The translations under genes were made by a program, and so were the position numbers. A stretch of DNA of 10,787 nucleotides, from assembly GCA_036733985.1 (NCBI GenBank), contig DAIMZM010000085.1, positions 1-10,787 of the forward strand, written 5' to 3'. This document shows, piece by piece, positions 1 to 6,229 of the stretch. A model generated the notes under the pieces. That model searched no databases. It worked only from the letters and a program-made list of their open reading frames with translations, and had not been told where the DNA came from. The DNA comes from DAIMZM01 sp036733985 (GTDB taxonomy: Bacteria > Bacillota > Dehalobacteriia > UBA4068). Each line of letters starts with the position of its first letter. Positions within the stretch are counted from its first letter, which is position 1.

Positions 1-622
1 CAACCGCCAGCGCCTGGAGATCCGGGACGGCGTGGTCATTGACCAGGACAGCGGGGAGGAGATCGCCGGCCTGGCCGAAGTGACCATGCAGATGCATTAC
101 AGCATATTCAACGCGGATACCGTCTGCCATGAGGAGAGCTATATCCCCACCTGCGGCCCCCTGACTTTCGGCGTCACTTTCGCCGTGGTGGACGTGGATA
201 CCCGCACCGGCAAGGTGGATGTGGTCAAGCTGGCCTCAGCCTCGGATTCGGGGAAAATCATCAATCCCCTGGGCGCTTTAGGCCAGCTGAACGGCGGCAA
301 TATCATGTCCATGGGCTACGGCACTTCCGAGCAGATCCTGATCGACCCGAAAACCGGCAGGGTCTATAATGATAATCTGCTGGATTATAAGATCCCCACC
401 TTTGCCGACCTGCCGGAGCTGGCCGCCCATTTTGTGGAAACCGACGAACCTTCCTCCGCCTACGGCAATAAGAGCCTGGGCGAGCCGCCCTGCATTGCGC
501 CGGCCACGGCCATCCGCAATGCCGTGGCCAATGCCACCGGCGTTTTCATCAACCAGATACCCCTAACGCCCGAACGGGTGCTCAGCGCCTTAAAAGCGGC
601 TGAGCAGGGAAAGGAGGGCTGA
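1..622 (+). CDS. xdhA: Xanthine dehydrogenase-type molybdopterin-binding subunit, C-terminal part (5' end outside window)
   Basis: The reading frame is open from the first complete codon at base 2 and ends at TGA 620-622, so about 206 C-terminal residues are visible of a subunit that is usually 700-800 residues long. The large subunit of xanthine dehydrogenase-family hydroxylases binds the molybdenum-pterin cofactor and hydroxylates purines or related heterocycles in the cytoplasm. Diagnostic segments are the SDSGKIINP stretch followed by a glycine-rich GALGQLNGG run, and the NKSLGEPP motif near the C-terminus. The glutamate of GEPP (codon 482-484) is the position of the catalytic base in this family. 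The next gene begins 2 nt after the stop and encodes the matching FAD subunit, so the family assignment is firm. The exact substrate (xanthine, hypoxanthine, nicotinate or another heterocycle) cannot be read from this fragment. The GTG at base 32 is an internal codon and not a start. Confidence 0.9.
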   Translation, partial: NRQRLEIRDGVVIDQDSGEEIAGLAEVTMQMHYSIFNADTVCHEESYIPTCGPLTFGVTFAVVDVDTRTGKVDVVKLASASDSGKIINPLGALGQLNGGNIMSMGYGTSEQILIDPKTGRVYNDNLLDYKIPTFADLPELAAHFVETDEPSSAYGNKSLGEPPCIAPATAIRNAVANATGVFINQIPLTPERVLSALKAAEQGKEG

Positions 623-624
623 AC

Positions 625-1503
625 ATGTATTTTGTGGAGAAACTTTACCGTCCGGTATCCCTCTCCGAAGCCCTGGATATCCTGGCCGAACATCCCCAGG
701 CCTGGCCTTTGGCCGGCGGCACCGACGTGCTGGTCAAGATGCGGCATCAGCGGCTGCGGGGCGTGGAACTGCTGAGCCTGCTGAAAATAGCCGAGCTCCG
801 CGGCATAGAGAAGCTGGATAACGGGGATATCGCCATCGGCGCCATGAGCACGTTTACGAAAATCGCCGAAAGCGCATTGATTGGCGCGGAAGTGCCCATG
901 CTGAAAACAGCCGCCCTGTCTATGGGCGGCCCGCAGATCCAGAATGTGGCCACCATCGGCGGCAATATCTGCAACGGCGCCACCAGCGCGGACAGCGCCC
1001 CCAGCCTCTTCGCTTTAGACGCCCTGCTGGAGCTGCACAGTCCCGGCGGGGTGCGCCTGGTCCCCATCACCCAGTTTTACGCGGGCCCGGGCCAGGTGAA
1101 AAAAGCCCCTGGCGAGCTGCTGAAGCGGATCATCCTGCCCATCGGCCAAAAACGGGATTGGGCCGGCGTTTATATCAAGATGAGCACCAGGAAGGCCATG
1201 GACATCGCCATTTTAGGCAGCGCCGCTGTTTGCCAGCTGGCAGCCGACGGCCGGGTGGCCAAGGCCGCCATTGCCCTGGGCGTGGCCGGGCCTACGCCGG
1301 TGCGCTGCCCGGCTGCCGAGGCTTTGCTGAACGGGGCCAGGGTCACCGGGGATTTGCTGGCCCAGGCCGGCAAGGCGGCTCTGGAAAGCGCCAATCCCCG
1401 CACCAGCTGGCGGGCAACCAAGGAATACCGGGAAGCCCTGATTGAAGAGCTGAGCCAGCGGGCTTTCCGCCAGGCTTTTACAGCGGCAGGAGGTAAACTG
1501 TGA
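625..1503 (+). CDS. xdhB: Xanthine dehydrogenase-type FAD-binding subunit
   Basis: A 292-residue protein of the CO dehydrogenase flavoprotein / XdhB family, the usual length. This subunit passes electrons between the iron-sulfur clusters and NAD(H) through bound FAD. FAD-binding motifs are in the expected order: LAGGTDVLVKMR at residues 29-40, then TIGGNICNGATSADSAP at about 110-126, which contacts the diphosphate and ribityl parts. STRKAMDIA at 187-195 matches the conserved segment before the C-terminal CO_deh_flav_C domain, and the SWRATKEYR stretch at 261-269 is typical near the end. The ATG at 625 has an AAGGAGG site at 611-617 with 7 nt spacing, and starts 2 nt after the molybdopterin-subunit stop. 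The TGA at 1501-1503 shares one base with the next start, so translation is probably coupled. The family is certain; the physiological direction of electron flow is not shown. Confidence 0.93.
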   Translation: MYFVEKLYRPVSLSEALDILAEHPQAWPLAGGTDVLVKMRHQRLRGVELLSLLKIAELRGIEKLDNGDIAIGAMSTFTKIAESALIGAEVPMLKTAALSMGGPQIQNVATIGGNICNGATSADSAPSLFALDALLELHSPGGVRLVPITQFYAGPGQVKKAPGELLKRIILPIGQKRDWAGVYIKMSTRKAMDIAILGSAAVCQLAADGRVAKAAIALGVAGPTPVRCPAAEALLNGARVTGDLLAQAGKAALESANPRTSWRATKEYREALIEELSQRAFRQAFTAAGGKL

Positions 1504-1970
1504 TGATCAAAATCAATTGCGTGGTAAACGGCAGGCCGGTGGCGCTGGAAGTGGCGGAGGGCGAGATCCTTACCGATATGATCCGCGACCGCCTGCAGCT
1601 CACCGGGACTAAAAAAGGCTGCGAAGTGGGGGAATGCGGCGCTTGCACCGTGCTGGTCGACGGCGTGCCCACCGACAGCTGCCTTTACCTGGCCGCCCTG
1701 GCTGACGGCAAGGAGATCGTCACCATCGAGGGGGTCGGGGAGAACGAGGGGCTTTCCCTGCTGCAGCAGGCCTTCATTGACGAAGGTGCTGTGCAATGCG
1801 GTTATTGCACCCCGGGCATGATCCTTTCCGCCCATGCCCTGATCAAGAAGTACGGCAAGCCCACGGTCCAGCAAATCAAAACCGGCTTAAGCGGCAATCT
1901 CTGCCGCTGCGCCGCCTATAATCAGATCATCAACGCCGTTCAGCGGGCAGCTGATAAACTGGCCCAATAA
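1503..1970 (+). CDS. xdhC: Xanthine dehydrogenase-type 2x[2Fe-2S] iron-sulfur subunit
   Basis: A 155-residue protein, the usual size of the small subunit of three-subunit molybdenum hydroxylases. The N-terminal plant-ferredoxin-like domain carries C40, C45, C48 and C60 (KKGCEVGECGACTVLVDG and a later DSC). The C-terminal helical domain carries C99 and C102 in QCGYCTPGM, and C134 and C136 in GNLCRC. All eight cluster ligands are therefore present, including the glutamine before C99 that contacts the pterin in this family. It relays electrons from the molybdenum site to FAD. ATG 1503 is preferred over the in-frame GTG at 1500 because the AGGAGGT site (1488-1494) is 8 nt from the ATG but only 5 nt from the GTG. 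The order Mo - FAD - FeS matches E. coli xdhABC. The amidohydrolase follows after 20 nt. Confidence 0.94.
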   Translation: MIKINCVVNGRPVALEVAEGEILTDMIRDRLQLTGTKKGCEVGECGACTVLVDGVPTDSCLYLAALADGKEIVTIEGVGENEGLSLLQQAFIDEGAVQCGYCTPGMILSAHALIKKYGKPTVQQIKTGLSGNLCRCAAYNQIINAVQRAADKLAQ

Positions 1971-1990
1971 CAATAACGGAGGAATCAGGC

Positions 1991-3403
1991 ATGGGCAAGC
2001 TGCTCATCAGAAACGCTGACGCCATTGTCAGCTGCGACGCCAAAGACACTATTTACAGGAACGCCGATCTGCTGATCGAGGACGGCAAAATCACTGAGAT
2101 CGGCCAAAACCTGGTTGCCGAGGGCGCGGAGATCATCGACGCCCGGGGCCGCTATGTTTATCCGGGCCTGGTGAATACCCATCACCACCTGCTCCAGGCC
2201 TTTACCCGCAATATCCCGGCAGTGCAGAATTCAGAGCTTTTTGACTGGCTGATGTACCTGTACAATGTCTGGGTGCAGGTGGATCCGGAGTATATGTATC
2301 TTTCCAGCATGGTGGCGATGAGCGAATTCGTCAAATTTGGCGGCACCACCCTCTTTGACCAGCATTTCGCTTTTCCCCGCTCCGCGCCGAAGGGCATTGT
2401 GGACCGCCAGTTCGACGCGGCGGCGGAGATCGGCCTGCGCTTTCATGCCGGGCGCTCCTGCTTTACCCGGGGCAAGAGCCAGGGCGGCCTGCCCCCGGAC
2501 GAGCTGGTGGAAACCACGGATGAAGTCTTACGGGATTGCGAGCGGCTCATCGACAAATTCCATGATCCCAAAGAATTTTCCATGCGCCAGGTGGTTTGCG
2601 CGCCCTGCAGCCCCTTCAGCGTGGACAGCGAAATTATGCTGGAATCCGCCCGCCTGGCCAGGGCCAAGGGCGTCCGGCTGCATACCCATCTTTGCGAGAC
2701 CCTTGACGAAGAAAACTACTGCCTGGAAACCTATGGCGACCGGCCTTTGGCCTGGGCGGAAAAATGCGAGTTCGTGGGGCCGGACGTCTGGTATGCCCAC
2801 GGCATCCATTTCACCGATGAAGAGGTGGCTTTCCTGGCCCAGACCCAAACCGGCGTTTCCCATAACGCGGTGAGCAATATGAAGCTGGCTTCCGGCATCT
2901 GCAAGGTACCGCTCATGTTAAAACTAGGCGTACCGGTGGGCCTGGCGGTGGATGGCTGCGGCTCCAACGACGCCTCCAATCTGCTGGCGGATCTGCGCAC
3001 CACCTTCCTGCTGCACCGGCTGAACAGCAGCAACCAGGCGCCCACGGCTTATCAGATCCTCAAGCTGGGCACGGTGGGCAGCGCCCAATTGCTGGGCCGC
3101 CGGGATATCGGCTGCCTGGAAGCGGGCAAGGCCGGGGATTTGTTCATGATCAACATGGATAAGCTGGACGTGGTGGGCGCGACTTTAGACCCTGCCAGCT
3201 ACCTCTGCACCGTGGGTTATGGCAATTATGTGGAGCGCACCGTCATCGCCGGTCAGGTGGTTTGCGAAAACGGCCGGATGCTGAAGATCGACGAGGATCA
3301 GCTGAAAGCCCAGGCCGGCGCCAAGGTGGCCGCGGTCTATGCCAAGCTGCCTAACGCCGCCCCTGGCCAAGTGCCTGGCGCTGGACAAAAGAGGGCCTAT
3401 TAA
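1991..3403 (+). CDS. Amidohydrolase, 8-oxoguanine deaminase-like
   Basis: A 470-residue member of the metal-dependent amidohydrolase superfamily (guanine deaminase / chlorohydrolase branch), close to the family length. Metal and active-site candidates are H64 and H66 in VNTHHHLLQ, H233 and E236 in HTHLCETL, H270 and H273 in AHGIH, and D321 in AVDGCGSNDASN. The NTHHH plus HLxETLDExxYC plus GVSHxxxSNMKLASGI pattern is, from memory, that of 8-oxoguanine deaminases, which convert 8-oxoguanine to urate and ammonia. Close relatives include SsnA and hydroxyatrazine aminohydrolases, so the substrate is an inference. The GGAGG before ATG 1991 lies at 1979-1983 with 7 nt spacing. The gene is 20 nt from the iron-sulfur subunit and is followed by the operon terminator. 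A urate-forming deaminase next to a xanthine dehydrogenase makes biochemical sense. The last 15 residues are glycine/proline-rich and look like a variable tail. Confidence 0.82.
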   Translation: MGKLLIRNADAIVSCDAKDTIYRNADLLIEDGKITEIGQNLVAEGAEIIDARGRYVYPGLVNTHHHLLQAFTRNIPAVQNSELFDWLMYLYNVWVQVDPEYMYLSSMVAMSEFVKFGGTTLFDQHFAFPRSAPKGIVDRQFDAAAEIGLRFHAGRSCFTRGKSQGGLPPDELVETTDEVLRDCERLIDKFHDPKEFSMRQVVCAPCSPFSVDSEIMLESARLARAKGVRLHTHLCETLDEENYCLETYGDRPLAWAEKCEFVGPDVWYAHGIHFTDEEVAFLAQTQTGVSHNAVSNMKLASGICKVPLMLKLGVPVGLAVDGCGSNDASNLLADLRTTFLLHRLNSSNQAPTAYQILKLGTVGSAQLLGRRDIGCLEAGKAGDLFMINMDKLDVVGATLDPASYLCTVGYGNYVERTVIAGQVVCENGRMLKIDEDQLKAQAGAKVAAVYAKLPNAAPGQVPGAGQKRAY

Positions 3404-3429
3404 GCTGGAAACAAAGCCAAACCGGTTTG

Positions 3430-3459
3430 AAAACCCCGCCTTCGGGCGGGGTTTTTTTT
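3430..3459 (+). terminator. Rho-independent terminator of the xdh-amidohydrolase operon
   Basis: A perfect 7-bp GC stem, CCCCGCC (3434-3440) and GGCGGGG (3445-3451), closes a TTCG loop. The C-G pair at the loop makes this an extra-stable cUUCGg tetraloop. AAAA lies just upstream and eight T residues follow at 3452-3459, so the stem can extend by A-T pairs. It begins about 27 nt after the amidohydrolase stop and separates that operon from the acetyltransferase gene. Confidence 0.96.
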
Positions 3460-3482
3460 GTCCGTTGCCAAAGCATTTTAGA

Positions 3483-3511
3483 TTGCAATGGGTTTTTTTG
3501 TCATTTATAAT
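3483..3511 (+). promoter_or_regulatory. Probable sigma-A promoter for the acetyltransferase gene
   Basis: TTGCAA (3483-3488) and a perfect TATAAT (3506-3511) are separated by 17 nt in an AT-rich stretch directly after the upstream terminator. The -35 box matches the consensus at four of six positions. The predicted start of transcription is near 3518, which gives a leader of about 120 nt before ATG 3639. Confidence 0.7.
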
Positions 3512-3547
3512 AAAAACAGCGCTGAAACTGTTTTGCGATTAGCCCAG

Positions 3548-3610
3548 ACCCCCGCGGTGGGTTTCCGCCGGTTGCGGCGGAAAAGCCTTGGCCAGGCTGC
3601 CAATGGCAGC
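3548..3610 (+). other. Structured leader of the acetyltransferase mRNA (consecutive hairpins)
   Basis: Between the predicted start of transcription and the gene there are two perfect hairpins. TTTCCGCC (3562-3569) pairs with GGCGGAAA (3576-3583) around a 6-nt loop. GCTGCC (3596-3601) pairs with GGCAGC (3605-3610) around AAT. A weaker ACCC/GGGT pairing (3548-3551 with 3559-3562) flanks a CCGCGG core and competes with the first hairpin at base 3562. None is followed by a T run, so these are not terminators. I do not recognise a known riboswitch or T-box class. Confidence 0.4.
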
Positions 3611-3638
3611 GGAACATCATTCGGATAGGAGTGAGCAT

Positions 3639-4472
3639 ATGTATAGGATTCGCAGCGCCTGCCAGGGGGATATGGCGTTTATCCTGGAGCTGGCAGCCAA
3701 AGAGGGCTGGAACCCGGGTTTATCCGATCAGACTTGCTTTTACCAGGCAGACCCGGAGGGCTTTTTCATCGGCGAATTGTCCGGCCGGCCTATCGGCTGT
3801 GTTTCCGCGGTTTCCTATGGCGGCTTCGGCTTCCTCGGCCTGTATATCGTGGCCGAGCCATACCGTGGCCAAGGCTATGGCCTGGCCTTATGGCAGCGGG
3901 CCATGGACAGGCTGGCGGGTAAGAATATCGGTTTGGACGGGGTCGTGGCCCAACAGGAGAATTATAAAAAGTCCGGCTTCCGCCTGGCCCATCGGAACCT
4001 GCGCTATCAGGGCATTATCCCGGCAGGGCCAGGGCTGCCCCCGGATATCGCCGCTGGGGAAAGCCAGGCTTTCCCGGCGCTGTTGGCCTATGATACCCGG
4101 CATTTCCCCGAGCCGCGCCAGACATTCCTGGCTGCCTGGCTCAGCGCCCCAGAGCATCGCAGCCTGGTTTGCCGAAGAGACGGGCAGGTGCGGGGCTATG
4201 GCGTGATCCGCCGCTGCCTGCAGGGCTATAAGATCGGCCCCCTGTTTGCCGATGACAGCGAGATTGCCCAAGGGCTGTTCCAGGGACTGGCTGCTTTGGC
4301 CGACCAGGAACCGGTCTTCCTGGATATTTCCGAAACTAATAAGGAAGCCCTGGCCCTTTGCCAGGCCCAGGGTATGACGGCGCAATTTGAGACGGCCCGT
4401 ATGTATACCGGCCCGGCGCCGGACCTCCCCTGGGACCAGGTTTATGGCATCACCACCTTTGAATTGGGCTAA
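3639..4472 (+). CDS. GNAT family N-acetyltransferase with C-terminal Acetyltransf_18-like domain
   Basis: A 277-residue protein. The N-terminal half (residues 1 to about 125) is a GNAT fold: the acetyl-CoA pyrophosphate loop is YRGQGYG at 75-81, preceded by the beta-strand segment FGFLGLYIVAEP, and NYKKSGF at 108-114 is the usual motif B region. The C-terminal half (about 140-277) resembles the second domain common in two-domain bacterial GNATs (Acetyltransf_18 type), ending in MYTGPAPDLP and a final GITTFELG. The substrate is unknown; family members act on small amines or protein N-termini. ATG 3639 is chosen because AGGAG (3627-3631) lies 7 nt upstream. The in-frame TTG 3588 and ATG 3603 have no such site. 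The gene stands alone between a terminator and a gene-free region, with its own promoter. No hairpin terminator is visible just after the stop. Confidence 0.88.
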   Translation: MYRIRSACQGDMAFILELAAKEGWNPGLSDQTCFYQADPEGFFIGELSGRPIGCVSAVSYGGFGFLGLYIVAEPYRGQGYGLALWQRAMDRLAGKNIGLDGVVAQQENYKKSGFRLAHRNLRYQGIIPAGPGLPPDIAAGESQAFPALLAYDTRHFPEPRQTFLAAWLSAPEHRSLVCRRDGQVRGYGVIRRCLQGYKIGPLFADDSEIAQGLFQGLAALADQEPVFLDISETNKEALALCQAQGMTAQFETARMYTGPAPDLPWDQVYGITTFELG

Positions 4473-4793
4473 CCAAAAACCGCCGCCATCCCGGCCCCGT
4501 ACCTCAATTTCGCTCGTACAGTATACTGAAAATTCCACGGCGGAGGAAATTATGCATTAAAAATATACGCTGGTAAAAAAATTCTGCGTCAAAGGCATAA
4601 AAAACCGAAAAAAGGCAGCCGAAAGCAAAAGAAATGTCTAATTATAGTACGATGATTAAGAACAGCGTTTTGTTTGGAGAGTATTCTTTCCAGCTTTCCG
4701 CCCCTGTTGTCACAGGCTCTTTCCGGCTTTAGCAAAACAGTGTGCTAGCTGCCAAAAGACAAAATAGTGCTTTTTACGACAAGCAATTATTAT
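4473..4793. other. Gene-free, AT-rich intergenic region
   Basis: No ORF with a credible ribosome binding site and family-like sequence is present on either strand. The region contains a 10-bp perfect palindrome, CAGTATACTG, at 4519-4528. It also has a small hairpin, CCTGT (4703-4707) with ACAGG (4712-4716), and A-rich tracts around 4560-4640. No recognisable riboswitch consensus (including the purine class), tRNA or repeat array is seen. The region leads into the promoter at 4794. Confidence 0.6.
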
Positions 4794-4822
4794 TTGACAA
4801 CAATAAATTTTGGAAGTATAAT
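4794..4822 (+). promoter_or_regulatory. Perfect-consensus sigma-A promoter of the DUF3798 transporter operon
   Basis: TTGACA (4794-4799), a 17-nt spacer, then TATAAT (4817-4822): both hexamers are exact and the spacing is ideal. The sequence upstream is AT-rich, as in an UP element. The predicted start of transcription is near 4829, with a leader of about 59 nt to ATG 4888. A 5+5 nt inverted repeat, GTATA-ATA-TATAC (4816-4828), overlaps the -10 box and could be an operator, though chance is possible in AT-rich DNA. Confidence 0.9.
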
Positions 4823-4887
4823 ATATACAATGTGCGAATATTGAATATTTAGTATCCGTACAGAAAAAAAAAGAGGGGAGAATGTGT

Positions 4888-6081
4888 ATGAAAAAGTTTT
4901 TAGTTCTGTTGCTTGCTTTGGCTTTAGTCTTTGCTTTTGCCGCCTGCACGCAGAATGAAGCGCCTCCCGCTGAGGAACCGGCTACCGGCGAAGAAGCCCC
5001 GGCTGAAGAATCCGCAGCGCCGGCCATGGCCAACGGCAAGGTGGCCATTGTTACCAATACGGTTTCTCAGAACGAGGAGGAATACCGTTCCGCCGAGGCC
5101 ATGGTAGCCAAATATGGCGACCGGGTCATCCATGAGCTGCTGCCCGACAACTTCATGACCGAGCAGGAGCAGCTGATCTCCGTCATCAGCAAAGTGGCCT
5201 CCAATCCCGACGTACATGGGCTCATCATCAACCAGGCCGTACCCGGCGTGAACGCCGCCGTGGATAAGGTTCTGGAAACCCGGGAGAAAGACGATATCCT
5301 GATCATTTACTGCACCCCGCAGGAAAACCCGGCGGACGTGGCCACCCGCGCCGACATCATCCTGCAGCCGGATGAACTGAACATGGGCTATACCATGATC
5401 GCCCAGGCCGTCAAGATGGGCGCCAAAACCTTCGTACATTACAGCTTCCCGCGGCATATGTCCCAGCCGCTGCTGTCCGGCCGCCGCGACATCATGGCTG
5501 CGGAATGCGAGAAAGCCGGTATTGAGTTTGTGGACGCCACCGCTCCCGATCCCACCGGCGATGCCGGCCTCTCCGGCGCTCAGATGTATATCCTGGAAGA
5601 TGTGCCGAAGATGGTCGCCCAATACGGCAAAGACACGGCTTTCTTCTCCACCAACTGCGCCATGCAGATCCCGCTGATCAAAGCCTGCTTTGACGCGGGC
5701 GCCATGTATCCCCAGCCCTGCTGCCCCAGCCCTTATCACGGCTATCCCGGCGCTCTGGGCATCGAGACGCCTGAAGACCTGGTCGGCGGCATGCAGGATG
5801 TGATCGACCAGACCACGCAGATCATTGTCGACGCTGGCCTGGCCGGCCGTTTCTCCACCTGGCCTGTGCCTGCTTCCATCATGAACACCGTTGCCGGCAC
5901 CGAGTATGCCTTCAAATGGATGGCCGGCGAGACCGAAGGCAAATTGGATGTGCCTGTGCTGAATCAGTGCATGAACGATTATGCCGGCATGGCCATCGAG
6001 CTCACCAACTATGAAGAAAACGGCAAAGTTTACGACAACTATTTCTTCTACCTGATGGATTACCTGACCTACGGAGAGTAA
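4888..6081 (+). CDS. DUF3798 family lipoprotein, predicted substrate-binding protein of an ABC importer
   Basis: A 397-residue protein. Residues 1-20 form a lipoprotein signal peptide: MKK, a hydrophobic core, then FAAC with C20 as the lipidated cysteine. The start of the mature chain (about 21-48) is a flexible Glu/Pro/Ala linker typical of surface binding proteins. The rest matches, by recalled pattern, the DUF3798 family, which resembles periplasmic binding proteins. Landmark segments are VTNTVSQNEEEYRSAE (55-70), PDNFMTEQEQ (86-95), NQAVPG (115-120), FVHYSFPRHMS (182-192), APDPTGDAG (219-227), FFSTNCAMQ (252-260) and CCPSPYHGYPGALG (278-291). ATG 4888 is preferred over the in-frame ATG 4882 because the purine-rich GAGGGGAG (4873-4880) lies 7 nt upstream, and because it gives a normal MKK signal start. 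Location first in an operon with an ABC ATPase and two permeases supports the binding role. The ligand is not known; a purine-like compound is only a guess from the neighbourhood. Confidence 0.9.
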   Translation: MKKFLVLLLALALVFAFAACTQNEAPPAEEPATGEEAPAEESAAPAMANGKVAIVTNTVSQNEEEYRSAEAMVAKYGDRVIHELLPDNFMTEQEQLISVISKVASNPDVHGLIINQAVPGVNAAVDKVLETREKDDILIIYCTPQENPADVATRADIILQPDELNMGYTMIAQAVKMGAKTFVHYSFPRHMSQPLLSGRRDIMAAECEKAGIEFVDATAPDPTGDAGLSGAQMYILEDVPKMVAQYGKDTAFFSTNCAMQIPLIKACFDAGAMYPQPCCPSPYHGYPGALGIETPEDLVGGMQDVIDQTTQIIVDAGLAGRFSTWPVPASIMNTVAGTEYAFKWMAGETEGKLDVPVLNQCMNDYAGMAIELTNYEENGKVYDNYFFYLMDYLTYGE

Positions 6082-6125
6082 ACCGGCTAAAGCTGAATCC
6101 TTTGCTCACCGGTCTGGCAGAAATA

Positions 6126-6157
6126 CGGGGGCGCTCTGCAACGCCGGAGCGCCCCCG
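6126..6157 (+). other. Intra-operon stem-loop between binding-protein and ATPase genes
   Basis: CGGGGGCGCTC (6126-6136) pairs perfectly with GAGCGCCCCCG (6147-6157), an 11-bp GC-rich stem with a 10-nt loop. No T run follows, so it is a poor Rho-independent terminator. It lies 44 nt after the binding-protein stop and about 70 nt before the ATPase start. Such stems after binding-protein genes commonly protect the upstream mRNA or reduce read-through, giving more binding protein than membrane components. That role here is inferred. Confidence 0.7.
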
Positions 6158-6229
6158 CAAGCTATCTATTTACCATTATTTGCTGCCAGCCTTTGAGCCC
6201 CCTATCTGAAAGAGAAGGGTGGTTATAGA

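Noticed and set aside
1170..1874. 234-codon ORF on the - strand across the FAD and iron-sulfur subunit genes
   Set aside because: It is antisense to two genes with complete cofactor motifs and has no domain-like pattern; it is a shadow caused by GC-rich codon use.
3339..3542. 67-codon + strand ORF across the amidohydrolase end and the terminator
   Set aside because: It runs through the terminator hairpin and its T tract and has no ribosome binding site or family resemblance.
4552..4560. Possible two-codon leader minigene (ATG CAT TAA) after a GGAGG
   Set aside because: A strong Shine-Dalgarno-like sequence does precede it, but there is no promoter or attenuator structure nearby. Chance in AT-rich DNA is the simplest explanation.
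4600..4887. Purine riboswitch before the transporter operon
   Set aside because: I looked for the conserved purine-aptamer loop and junction segments and did not find them. The leader from the predicted start (about 4829) to the ATG is only about 59 nt.
4924..5739. 271-codon ORF on the - strand opposite the DUF3798 gene
   Set aside because: It is antisense to a gene with a clear signal peptide, promoter and ribosome binding site, and its glycine/valine-rich product looks like a shadow.
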